64,000 bases of DNA from Stenotrophobium rhamnosiphilum (GTDB lineage: Bacteria; Pseudomonadota; Gammaproteobacteria; Nevskiales; Nevskiaceae), in the NCBI RefSeq assembly GCF_003052265.1, contig NZ_QANS01000007.1, positions 62,001 through 126,000 on the forward strand, in the 5' to 3' direction. The position numbers were made by a program, and so were the translations under genes. Position 1 is the stretch's first letter, and each line of letters starts with the position of its first letter. The notes under the pieces are model-generated. The model was not told the DNA's origin and searched no databases. It saw only the letters and a list, made by a program, of their open reading frames with translations. Of the stretch, positions 34,717 to 43,826 are shown in pieces.

Positions 34717-34732
34717 GCTTCATCGTTCAGCG

Positions 34733-35074
34733 ATGAGTCAGCGACATTACAAGATGATTGTCCTGAGTCGTCCCGCCGCAGGGCGTGAGGATGAGTACAA
34801 CGACTGGTATCAGAACTTTCATTTGAGCCAGGTCGTCAATATCAGAGACATCAAGTCTGCGCAGCGCTTTCGTCTGGCTCGCAAGCTGGTAGAAGGCGAA
34901 GCGAGTCCTTACGCCGCTATTTACGAAATTGAAACAGATGATATCGATGCTGTTGTTGATGAGATTAAAGCTTTAGCAGGAACTGAGAGTCTCCAAATCT
35001 CTGATGCACTCGCAACTGATTTCACCAATGCAACCATCTACGAAGAATTTGGCGCTGTAGTGAGGAAACCTTGA
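34733..35074 (+). CDS. dimeric alpha/beta-barrel protein (EthD/DUF4286-like)
   Basis: A 113-residue ferredoxin-like fold protein: MIVLSRPAAGREDEYNDWYQNFHL is the first strand-helix typical of EthD/DUF4286-like dimeric barrels, which include small monooxygenases and proteins of unknown role in degradation operons. TIYEEFG closes the fold. It overlaps the next start by one base. Role in the pathway not assigned. Confidence 0.72.
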   Translation: MSQRHYKMIVLSRPAAGREDEYNDWYQNFHLSQVVNIRDIKSAQRFRLARKLVEGEASPYAAIYEIETDDIDAVVDEIKALAGTESLQISDALATDFTNATIYEEFGAVVRKP

Positions 35075-35754
35075 TGTCGCATTTAATGCTGTCCCGCAAA
35101 GGATCGAAGTGGTCGCGTCTTGTTCTGGCTTTGTCGCTGTGCGTTATGAGCAGCGTGAGCATTGCTGCAGACAAAGATTGGAAGGTACTCAAGTCTGCAA
35201 ATGGCGTGGAAATTTCTTCCCGTCCCGCCGCAGGCTCGGCGATTGACCAGATTCGTTCCAGTACCAAGATCAAAGCCAGTCTCGATAGCGTCGTTGCACT
35301 GCTCCGAGATTATCCAGCGCGCCCACAGTGGGATTCCATGTGCGGTGAAATCAAAGTCATCAAACAAGGCTCAGCGAGCGAGACGGTCTACGTCCACAAC
35401 AAACTGCCATGGCCAGTCACTGATCGTGATCTGGTGATGAGTGTTGAATGGAAGCAGGACCCGACCACGGGCGTTGTCACCATGAATGCGGTGGGTGTGC
35501 CAGATGCCGTTCCGCTTCGCGATGGTCGCGTTCGTATGTCCAAGTTCACCAACGTTTGGACGCTCACTCCTATGGAGGGTGGCATCATCGACGTTGAAAG
35601 CATTGCACATGCCGATCCAGGTGGTCCGATGCCAACGTGGATGATTAACAAGCTTTCAGCTGATGCGCCTTTGGAAGCGATGACAAAGATCAAAGCCATC
35701 GCGGCGAATGGGCACAACGCCAAGAGTGCTACGGCGTTCATGACCAAGCATTAA
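35074..35754 (+). CDS. exported START-domain protein
   Basis: A 226-residue protein with a signal peptide (LVLALSLCVMSSVSIAA) followed by a START/SRPBCC lipid-binding domain. The landmarks are KVLKSANGVEISSRP, LLRDYPARPQWDSMCGEIKVI, KLPWPVTDRDLVM and the WMINKLSADAPLEAMTKIK C-terminal helix. START domains bind sterols, phospholipids and other hydrophobic ligands in a cavity. An exported one ending a hydrophobic-substrate operon could bring the substrate across the periplasm; that is inference. The ATG at 35074 overlaps the previous stop, with GAGGAAA upstream. Confidence 0.82.
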   Translation: MSHLMLSRKGSKWSRLVLALSLCVMSSVSIAADKDWKVLKSANGVEISSRPAAGSAIDQIRSSTKIKASLDSVVALLRDYPARPQWDSMCGEIKVIKQGSASETVYVHNKLPWPVTDRDLVMSVEWKQDPTTGVVTMNAVGVPDAVPLRDGRVRMSKFTNVWTLTPMEGGIIDVESIAHADPGGPMPTWMINKLSADAPLEAMTKIKAIAANGHNAKSATAFMTKH

Positions 35755-35764
35755 TAAGCGATCC

Positions 35765-35861
35765 GTCATTCCCGCCTTCGCGGGAATGACGGCGGTGTAG
35801 CCCGGGTGCAACCCGGGGCTTTTGATTTGAATGCGCAACCCCGGGTTTCACCCGGGCTACA
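35765..35861. repeat. family B (short) plus family D palindromic repeats
   Basis: A minimal B unit (GTCATTCCCGCCTTCGCGGGAATGAC, 35765-35790) is followed at 35796-35861 by a palindrome whose arms are TGTAGCCCGGGTG and CACCCGGGCTACA with CCCCGGG repeats inside. It lies between convergent genes and may help end transcription from both sides. Confidence 0.82.
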
Positions 35862-35862
35862 G

Positions 35863-36855
<993 letters not shown>

Positions 36856-36861
36856 TTAACT

Positions 36862-36972
36862 CCCTCTCCCCACGAATGTGGGGAGAGGGTTGGGGTGAGG
36901 GGTGCTGGGAAAAGGGAGCGCCATTTGCTGGCGCCCCTCACCCTAGCCCTCTCCCCGCAGGCGGGGAGAGGG
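36862..36972. repeat. family A dispersed repeat (copy A3)
   Basis: Between the nitronate monooxygenase and acyl-CoA dehydrogenase genes; both arms have the plain GAGAGGG ends. Confidence 0.9.
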
Positions 36973-36983
36973 GACAAGTATTT

Positions 36984-38111
36984 CTAGAGAGACCGCGCAA
37001 TAACCATCCGCTGAATATCCGAAGTGCCTTCATAAATCTGACTCACGCGCACATCGCGATAAATCTTGGCTAGACCAAACTCTTCGAGATAGCCGTAACC
37101 GCCGAGGGTCTGAATTGCGCCAGAGCAAACCGCCTCAGCCGTTTCAGAAGCAACCAGCTTGGCCATCGATGCTTCCTTCAAACAAGGCAGCCCTGCATCT
37201 TTCACGCTAGCCGCATGCAGCACCAACTGGCGCGCAGCTTCGAGTCTTGAAGCGAGATCAGCGAGGCGAAAGCCAACAGCCTGATGCTCGATGATCAGCT
37301 TGCCCATCGATCGACGTTCCTTCGCATAACCGGCTGCAATCTCCAGCGCGGCACGTGCCATGCCGATGGATTGTGCGGCGATACCAATGCGGCCTGCTTC
37401 GAGGTTGGATAGCGCCATGCTGTAACCACGGCCTTCGCCGCCGAGGAGCAGGGCATCTTCAATAAACAGATCTTCGAAACGCAGGCTGCAAGTGTCAGAC
37501 GCCAATTGTCCGAGCTTGTGCTCCACCTTATCGACGAAATATCCCTTGCGATCGGTCGGTACGATAAATCCGGAAATACCTTTCTTGCCCGCAGCAGGAT
37601 CAGTCACGGCATAAACCATCGTGATGCCTGCGATCTTGCCAGAGGTAATGAACTGCTTGGTGCCGTTGAGCAGATAACCGCCGTCGACTTTCGTTGCACG
37701 TGTGCGAATCGCTGAGGCGTCTGAGCCTGCGTCAGTTTCAGTCAATGCGAAGGCGCCAATCATGCGGCCAGCAATCAGCTCGGGTAGATAGCGCGCTTGC
37801 TGTTCGGGTGTGCCGTCTTTGAGCAAGCCAGAAACGATAAGACTGTTCTGAATCGACAAGATGGTTGAGAGCGCGCCGTCTGCCGCAGCAATCTCCATCA
37901 ACGCTAGCGCATAAGAAACGTAATCTGCGCCTGTGCCGCCCTTGTCTTCCGGTGCGGTCATGCCCATCAAGCCGAGTTCTGCTAGCTCTTCAAAGAGCGA
38001 AGACGGATAGCAGCGATCGGCTTCAAACTTCTGAGCGTGCGGACGAATACGTTCTTGCGCGAACTCGCGCACGCTGTCGGTGATCGCCTGTTGGGTCGCG
38101 TTGAGTAGCAT
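36984..38111 (-). CDS. acyl-CoA dehydrogenase
   Basis: A 375-residue homotetramer-type acyl-CoA dehydrogenase. It shows FALTETDAGSDASAIRTRA (FAD/substrate signature 1), GGYGYLEEFGLAKIYRDVRV and IYEGTSDIQ with the canonical catalytic Glu. AAGGAA lies upstream of the ATG. It starts 12 bases after the indolepyruvate oxidoreductase stop, so they form an operon: the oxidoreductase would make an acyl-CoA that this enzyme oxidises at the alpha-beta bond (branched or arylacyl-CoA). Confidence 0.95.
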   Translation of the reverse strand: MLLNATQQAITDSVREFAQERIRPHAQKFEADRCYPSSLFEELAELGLMGMTAPEDKGGTGADYVSYALALMEIAAADGALSTILSIQNSLIVSGLLKDGTPEQQARYLPELIAGRMIGAFALTETDAGSDASAIRTRATKVDGGYLLNGTKQFITSGKIAGITMVYAVTDPAAGKKGISGFIVPTDRKGYFVDKVEHKLGQLASDTCSLRFEDLFIEDALLLGGEGRGYSMALSNLEAGRIGIAAQSIGMARAALEIAAGYAKERRSMGKLIIEHQAVGFRLADLASRLEAARQLVLHAASVKDAGLPCLKEASMAKLVASETAEAVCSGAIQTLGGYGYLEEFGLAKIYRDVRVSQIYEGTSDIQRMVIARSL

Positions 38112-38123
38112 CTTTAAATTCCT

Positions 38124-41100
38124 TCAGGCTGCGCGAGCACGTGGTTGCGCAGCAATCTTTTCGAATGTGTCGAGAAGAGACTTCAGCTTGATTTCATACT
38201 TCTCGACGGCAGCGTCTTTGACCAGACCATAACCGCCGATTTCGCCCGCAGCGCGGGCAATCTCGATCCCAGTGCCGATCGTCGCCTCATCCAATTTCGG
38301 AACAAGGCTGGTCACCAGCGTACGGTAGTCAGAAATCAAGCGACGTTCCAGACGACGCTCTGGAAAGTACCCGAACGGATCAAACACAGTGCCGCGCAAG
38401 GCTTTTAGCTTGGCCAACATTCTGAACGCAGGGAGCATCCACGGGCCAAAGCTACGTTTCTTCGGGCGACCTGTTGAGTCCTTGCCCGGCAGCATTGGCG
38501 GGGCGAGGCTGAAGCGGAGTTTGAAATCACCGCTGAACTGTTCGCGCAAACGCTCCATGAACTTCGGGTCGGCATACAGGCGCGCAACTTCGTACTCGTC
38601 CTTGTAGGCCATCAGGCGCGCCAACGAGAGCGCCACTTCACGAACGAAAGCTTCGCCATCTTTTAATTTCAGTGCAGAAACTTGCGAGCGCAGATCACCA
38701 ATGAAGCTGCGATAGCCTTCGGCATAGTCAGCGTTCTGATACGAGGTGAGCAGGCGAGTGCGGCTGGCGAGTACGTCATCGACAGTGACGAGTGGAGCGA
38801 TCACCGTCTTCTCTTCAAGCTCGCGTGCCAGTTCTGCAGGCGCATGTGCAGCAAGACGACCGAGTGCAAAGGTGCGCAGATTGCCTTCAACAAAAGTACC
38901 GTTGAGACGGATCGCCTGCTCAATCGATGCAACCGAAATCGGGATCAAACCTTTCTGCACCGCATAACCCAGCATCAGAATATTGGTGCCGATGCTGTCG
39001 CCAGTGAGATCAGTTGCAAGCTTGCTGGCGTTCAGCTCATACAGCGGCGCGCCATCAATCGCGTTGAGAACCGCGCTGCGCATGCGGCCTTCGCCGAGAT
39101 CAATGTTCTTGTTGCTTTGGAAATCGCCTGTGGGTGCGACGTCCGTGTTGAGAATCGCAACAGTGCGGCCAGGGCGTACAGTTTTCAGAACCGGCGCGCC
39201 AGAAGCCACAATCATGTCGCAACCAATCAACACATCGGTCATGCCTTCGCTGAGGCGTGAGGTGAAGATGCCTTCGGGTGTGCGACCAATGCGGATATGA
39301 CTGGTGACCGCGCCACCTTTCTGCGCCATGCCGGTCAGATCAAGAATCGTGCAGCCCTTGGCATCAAGATGCGCCGCCATGCCGAGCAGTGCGCCAATCG
39401 TCAGCACGCCGGTGCCGCCGATGCCACCGACGAGAATATTGCAGCCTTGTTCGTCCAGTGTCGCAACGACAGGTACTGGCAGTGATGCGATCAGTTGTTG
39501 CAAGCGAGTCGGATCGCCGCTAGAACGCACCGCGATCTTTGCACCAGTCACCGTGACGAACGAAGGGCAGAAGCCTTTCACGCAGCTGTAATCCTTATTG
39601 CAAGACGACTGATCAATCTTGCGCTTGCGTCCGAACTCGGTTTCCACCGGCAGCACGCTCAAGCAATTCGATTGCACCGAGCAATCACCACAGCCTTCGC
39701 AAACTGCTGTGTTGATGAAGACGCGCGTGTTCGGATCTTCCAACAATCCACGTTTGCGGCGTCGACGTTTTTCAGCCGCACAGGTTTGTTCGTAAACAAT
39801 GCCTGAAACGCCTTTGACCAATTGCAGTGCGCGCTGAACAGCATCGAGATCATCGCGGTGATGAACCGTGACGCCTTCAGGCACGCCTGCATTGATGTAG
39901 TGATCCGGATTGTCCGTCACCAGCTTCACCGGCTTCACGCCTTCGGCAAGCAACTGCTTGACCATGCCGATCGGCGACATCATCGATTCCACTGGCTGAC
40001 CACCGGTCATCGCCACCGCATCGTTGTAGAGCAGCTTGTAAGTGAGATTGGCTTTAGATGCGACCGCAGCACGGATCGCGAGAACACCGGAGTGCGAGTA
40101 CGTGCCATCGCCCATGTTTTGAAACACATGCGGTCTGTCGACATACTGACTCACCGATAACCACGGCGAGCCTTCATGTCCCATCGGCACGAACTGCATG
40201 GTGTTGCGATCCATCACTACCGCAGCAAGGCCATGGCAGCCGATGCCGCCGAGTGCGAGTGCGCCATCTGGAATCTTGGTGCTGGTGTTATGCGGGCAAC
40301 CCGAGCAGAAGAATGCGGGGCGCGTGGTGCCACTGCCTGCGCTCAGCGCACGCGTTTCGAGTTCGCGATAGCCATTGATATGCGTCTGCACATGCTCGTC
40401 GTGAATGCCGAGCTGTTCGAGCAGCGTGCTAATTGCGAGGCGCACATGCGAGCCGGAGAGTTCGCCAGTGGAAGGCAACAGCGCGTCACCGTTCAGATCC
40501 TGCTTGCCCGCAAGAGCAGGGCGTTGATCCGAAGACACGGCGTAGAGATGACGCGCGATCTGGTCTTCCATCACCGGTCGCTTTTCTTCTACGACGAGCA
40601 CCGCCTTGCTGCCCTGTGCAAATTCTGTGAGACGCACCTTGTCCATCGGCCATATCAAGCCCGGCTTGTAGACGCGGATGCCAAGGCGTCGGCAAGTTTC
40701 TTCATCAAGCGCGAGGTCAGCGAGTGCCTGACGCACATCGAGATACGCTTTGCCAGCGGTGACGATGGAAAGCGTGCGGCGCTCGCCATCAATCACAACG
40801 CGGTCAATTCCATTCGCGCGTGCAAAGGCGGTCGCTGCAGGCAGGCGCTTGTTGACGAGGGAATCTTCTTCAACCAGCGGTGGCTGGTTCTGTTTCAAAC
40901 TGACGCCGCCTGCGGGCAACTGATAATCCGTAGGCGTTACGTATTCGCGATAGGGATCAGGCAATTCCGCCGAGGCGGAGAGATCCAGCGTATCGGTGAT
41001 GCACTTTAGGCCGACATAGCAGCCGCTGTAGCGCGACATCGCAATGCCGAACAGGCCGTACTCCATGATCTCGCTGATCGTCGCTGGATACAGAATCGGC

Positions 41101-41603
41101 AACATCGCAGCGATCAGTGTGTGTTCGGATTGATGCGCGCTGTCAGAAGATTTGCCGCCGTGATCATCGCCGGCGATGGCGAGGAAACCGCCTTTCGCCG
41201 CGCTGCCTTCGAGATTGCCAAGCTTGAGTGATTCGCCAGCGCGATCAACGCCAATGCCTTTGCCATACCAAAGTCCGAAGATGCCTTCGAAATCCGACTT
41301 GCCATACCACGCGAGTTGCTGCGTGCCACGGATTGCGCTGACGGCCAGCTCTTCGTTGAGACCGGGCACAAAGCGGATGTCGTGCTCGTCGAGAAGTTTC
41401 TGCGCGCCCCACAGTGCGGAGTCGTAAACGCCAAGCGGTGAGCCGCGATAGCCGGAGATGTAGCCGGCTGTTTTCAAACCCGCTGCGCGGTCGCGTTTTG
41501 CTTGATCGAGAGGCAGGCGAACCAAAGCTTGATTCGACGAAATGAAAACGCGGCCGCTTTCTTGGCGGTACTTGTCGTCGAGCGTGGTGACAGACTTGGT
41601 CAT
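38124..41603 (-). CDS. indolepyruvate ferredoxin oxidoreductase, fused subunits
   Basis: A 1159-residue fusion of the alpha and beta parts found separately in archaeal IorAB. It decarboxylates 2-oxo acids such as indolepyruvate to acyl-CoA using TPP and iron-sulfur clusters. The N-terminal half has thiamine-enzyme motifs (GYRGSPLG, PGLNEELA, FCSGCPHN, GDGTYSHSG). The cysteine-rich clusters CEGCGDC...NC and CNKDYSCVKGFC lie near residues 635-670, and the gamma-type domain starts at GGIGGTGVLTIG. The ribosome site GAAGGAG is provided by the end of repeat A4, 6 bases from the ATG. Such fused forms are common in aerobic proteobacteria that degrade aromatic amino acids. Confidence 0.93.
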   Translation of the reverse strand: MTKSVTTLDDKYRQESGRVFISSNQALVRLPLDQAKRDRAAGLKTAGYISGYRGSPLGVYDSALWGAQKLLDEHDIRFVPGLNEELAVSAIRGTQQLAWYGKSDFEGIFGLWYGKGIGVDRAGESLKLGNLEGSAAKGGFLAIAGDDHGGKSSDSAHQSEHTLIAAMLPILYPATISEIMEYGLFGIAMSRYSGCYVGLKCITDTLDLSASAELPDPYREYVTPTDYQLPAGGVSLKQNQPPLVEEDSLVNKRLPAATAFARANGIDRVVIDGERRTLSIVTAGKAYLDVRQALADLALDEETCRRLGIRVYKPGLIWPMDKVRLTEFAQGSKAVLVVEEKRPVMEDQIARHLYAVSSDQRPALAGKQDLNGDALLPSTGELSGSHVRLAISTLLEQLGIHDEHVQTHINGYRELETRALSAGSGTTRPAFFCSGCPHNTSTKIPDGALALGGIGCHGLAAVVMDRNTMQFVPMGHEGSPWLSVSQYVDRPHVFQNMGDGTYSHSGVLAIRAAVASKANLTYKLLYNDAVAMTGGQPVESMMSPIGMVKQLLAEGVKPVKLVTDNPDHYINAGVPEGVTVHHRDDLDAVQRALQLVKGVSGIVYEQTCAAEKRRRRKRGLLEDPNTRVFINTAVCEGCGDCSVQSNCLSVLPVETEFGRKRKIDQSSCNKDYSCVKGFCPSFVTVTGAKIAVRSSGDPTRLQQLIASLPVPVVATLDEQGCNILVGGIGGTGVLTIGALLGMAAHLDAKGCTILDLTGMAQKGGAVTSHIRIGRTPEGIFTSRLSEGMTDVLIGCDMIVASGAPVLKTVRPGRTVAILNTDVAPTGDFQSNKNIDLGEGRMRSAVLNAIDGAPLYELNASKLATDLTGDSIGTNILMLGYAVQKGLIPISVASIEQAIRLNGTFVEGNLRTFALGRLAAHAPAELARELEEKTVIAPLVTVDDVLASRTRLLTSYQNADYAEGYRSFIGDLRSQVSALKLKDGEAFVREVALSLARLMAYKDEYEVARLYADPKFMERLREQFSGDFKLRFSLAPPMLPGKDSTGRPKKRSFGPWMLPAFRMLAKLKALRGTVFDPFGYFPERRLERRLISDYRTLVTSLVPKLDEATIGTGIEIARAAGEIGGYGLVKDAAVEKYEIKLKSLLDTFEKIAAQPRARAA

Positions 41604-41609
41604 TAGTAC

Positions 41610-41719
41610 TCCTTCTCCCCGCGTGCGGGGAGAAGGTTGGGATGAGGGGTGTTTGGAAAGAGGCGCGCCATTTGCCAGAGCCCCTCACCCTGACCCTCTC
41701 CCCGTAAATGGGGAGAGGG
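41610..41719. repeat. family A dispersed repeat (copy A4)
   Basis: The arm next to the oxidoreductase start reads, on the minus strand, GGGGAGAAGGAG and appears to supply that gene's ribosome-binding site; the distal arm has the plain GAGAGGG end. Confidence 0.9.
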
Positions 41720-41748
41720 AAATCTCGTTGCGAAGAGATTGCTCAAAT

Positions 41749-42231
41749 TCATTTCCGCGTCGGCTCTCGATTCAAATTCGCCAACGGAAAATCACACTTC
41801 CCCTCAACCGTCTGCTGAATCTCAATCAAATTTCCCTCAGGGTCACGACCATAAATCGTTTTCACATGCCCCACATCAATTGGCCCCGGCTGCCCAAAGC
41901 TCATGCCCAGGCCCTTGAGCCGCTCGTACTCCTGCTCAATCTCGGTCACATCCACGCAAAAGTGCGTATAGCCCTTGTCGTAAGCATTGCGAGCTGTGGT
42001 CTCGCCCTTAGGGCGGATGTACTCGAACATTTCCAGATAGCAGGTGCCACAACGCAGCATCGCGCCGCGTGCTGCTGAATTTTGCACATCGACAATGCGG
42101 TCGATGAACTCGTTGCCGTCCCATTCAAAAGGCTCGCCGACCAGCTCAAAACCGAAGGCATCCTTGTAAAAACGGATCATTTTGTTGAGGTCGTGGACGT
42201 GTACCGCCACGTGGTGGATTCCCCTGATCAT
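41749..42231 (-). CDS. VOC/glyoxalase-fold protein
   Basis: A 160-residue protein with paired beta-alpha-beta-beta-beta modules: IHHVAVHVHDLNKMIRFYKDAFGFELVGEP and THFCVDVTEIEQEYERLKGLGM, then YGRDPEGNLIEIQQT at the end. His6, Glu and the C-terminal Glu are the usual metal ligands. Members include glyoxalases, extradiol dioxygenases and methylmalonyl-CoA epimerase; which applies here is unknown. It is transcribed divergently from the amidohydrolase gene. Confidence 0.88.
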   Translation of the reverse strand: MIRGIHHVAVHVHDLNKMIRFYKDAFGFELVGEPFEWDGNEFIDRIVDVQNSAARGAMLRCGTCYLEMFEYIRPKGETTARNAYDKGYTHFCVDVTEIEQEYERLKGLGMSFGQPGPIDVGHVKTIYGRDPEGNLIEIQQTVEGKCDFPLANLNREPTRK

Positions 42232-42421
42232 TCGAATTTATCTCCCCGCATGGATTAACCACCCGTAACAAAGGCTTAGGGCGAGTCTATCGACGCACAG
42301 AAGTGGCATGAAGACGTTGGCCTTAGCAGGCAAATGCGTCTGCGCTCGTAGTCATTCGGGGCCGGGAGGGGAAAGCCATAATCCAAGCAGGCAGCAACCA
42401 TAGCTGCGTGGAGACGGGTGC

Positions 42422-43702
42422 ATGAGCAAAACACTGTTTGTCGGTGCAAAAATCTGGGACGCCACCGGCGCCGCGCCTTACTTGGGCGACGTGCTCGTCG
42501 AGGGCAACCGCATCAGCGCCGTCGCCAAAGGCGCAGGCAAATTGCCGCAGGCCGACTGCCAGGTGATCGACGCCAAAGGCATGTTCCTGATGCCGGGCAT
42601 GACCGAAGGCCACGCGCACCTATCGTTTGAAGCCGTTACCGCGACGGAAGATCTCATCACGCCGTCGCCAGAAGCGCACACGCTACTTACCGCACGCGTC
42701 GCCAAAGTGTTACTCGACTACGGCTTCACCAGCGCATGGGGCGCATCAGAAGCCAAGCTGCGACTCGGCGTTGCCGTGCGTGATGCCGTCAACGCAGGTC
42801 TGTTGCCGGGCCCACGCATCCGCGCTGGTTCACTCGAAATTTCCGTCACTGGCGCGATGGGCGATGAGAGCCGCCAACACAATCCCCGCGTCGGCCCGTC
42901 GATCATCGTCGACGGCCCAGAAGAAATGCGTAAAGCCGTACGCATGTGCTGCCGCGAAGGCTGCGACAACATCAAGCTCGATGTCTCCGGCGATCCGTTC
43001 TACCCAAGCACGCCGGCGCACACCACGCCGATGGCGTATGAAGAAATCCTGATGGCGGTTGAAACCGCGCACGCTTACGGCCGCAAGGTCAACGCACACA
43101 CGCGCTCCATCGGCGGCACGCAAGCTTGCGTACGCGCTGGTGTCGATGTTCTTTTCCACGTCGAATACTCCGACGAAAAAACCCTCGACATGCTGGAAGA
43201 AGCCAAAGACCGCGTCTTCGTCGTGCCCACCGTCAGCCTGTTCCACACCATCAACAACAACGAAGCCAAGAGCATTGGCCTCACCGCAGAAATCGGCGGC
43301 TACATGGGCATCCCCGGCCTGCTCGAAGAATCGGTAAAGACGCATACCGAACTGCGCAAGCGCGGCATCAAGCATCTCATCGGTGGTGACTACGGTTTCG
43401 CATGGAGCCGACAAGGAACCAACGCGCGTGATCTCCAATTCTTCGTTGATTACTACGGCTACACACCAGCAGAAGCATTGCAGTGCGCCACGCGTAACGG
43501 CGGTTTGCTGATGACCTACGGCAGCAGCGAGCGACAGGGCGAAATCACGCAAGGCCATCTCGCCGACTTGTTGTTGGTCGATGGTGATCCGCTCAGCGAT
43601 CTCTCCGTGATGCTCGATGCCAAGCGCCTCGTTGTCATCATGAAGGATGGGCAAATTCACAAGAACGAAAGCGCCGCGCTGCAGCAGCGCGTCGCAGCCT
43701 AA
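42422..43702 (+). CDS. amidohydrolase-superfamily metal-dependent hydrolase
   Basis: A 426-residue TIM-barrel hydrolase. The HxH metal motif lies at GHAHLSF (~residue 63), NAHTRS and FHVEYSDE give later ligands, and GGDYGFAW holds the last Asp. The C-terminal strand module (GHLADLLLVDGDPLSD) is typical of imidazolonepropionase/prolidase-like members. Presumed role is hydrolysis of an amide or lactone. GGAGACGGG lies before the ATG. Followed by a B-type repeat and the Rieske oxygenase. Confidence 0.88.
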   Translation: MSKTLFVGAKIWDATGAAPYLGDVLVEGNRISAVAKGAGKLPQADCQVIDAKGMFLMPGMTEGHAHLSFEAVTATEDLITPSPEAHTLLTARVAKVLLDYGFTSAWGASEAKLRLGVAVRDAVNAGLLPGPRIRAGSLEISVTGAMGDESRQHNPRVGPSIIVDGPEEMRKAVRMCCREGCDNIKLDVSGDPFYPSTPAHTTPMAYEEILMAVETAHAYGRKVNAHTRSIGGTQACVRAGVDVLFHVEYSDEKTLDMLEEAKDRVFVVPTVSLFHTINNNEAKSIGLTAEIGGYMGIPGLLEESVKTHTELRKRGIKHLIGGDYGFAWSRQGTNARDLQFFVDYYGYTPAEALQCATRNGGLLMTYGSSERQGEITQGHLADLLLVDGDPLSDLSVMLDAKRLVVIMKDGQIHKNESAALQQRVAA

Positions 43703-43704
43703 CT

Positions 43705-43788
43705 GTCATCCCGAGCGTAGAGAGGGATCTCGCTGTAACTCTTAGCGAAGAGATTCAAAGCAAGATTCCTCAATGCGTTCGGAATGAC
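43705..43788. repeat. family B-variant palindromic repeat
   Basis: GTCATCCCGAGCGTAGAGAGGGATC at one end and GATTCCTCAATGCGTTCGGAATGAC at the other form an imperfect long inverted repeat. The same variant occurs, interrupted by a family F element, at 61614-61745. Confidence 0.82.
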
Positions 43789-43826
43789 ATGAAATTAATT
43801 GAAATGTTTTTTCTTGGAGTATCAAG

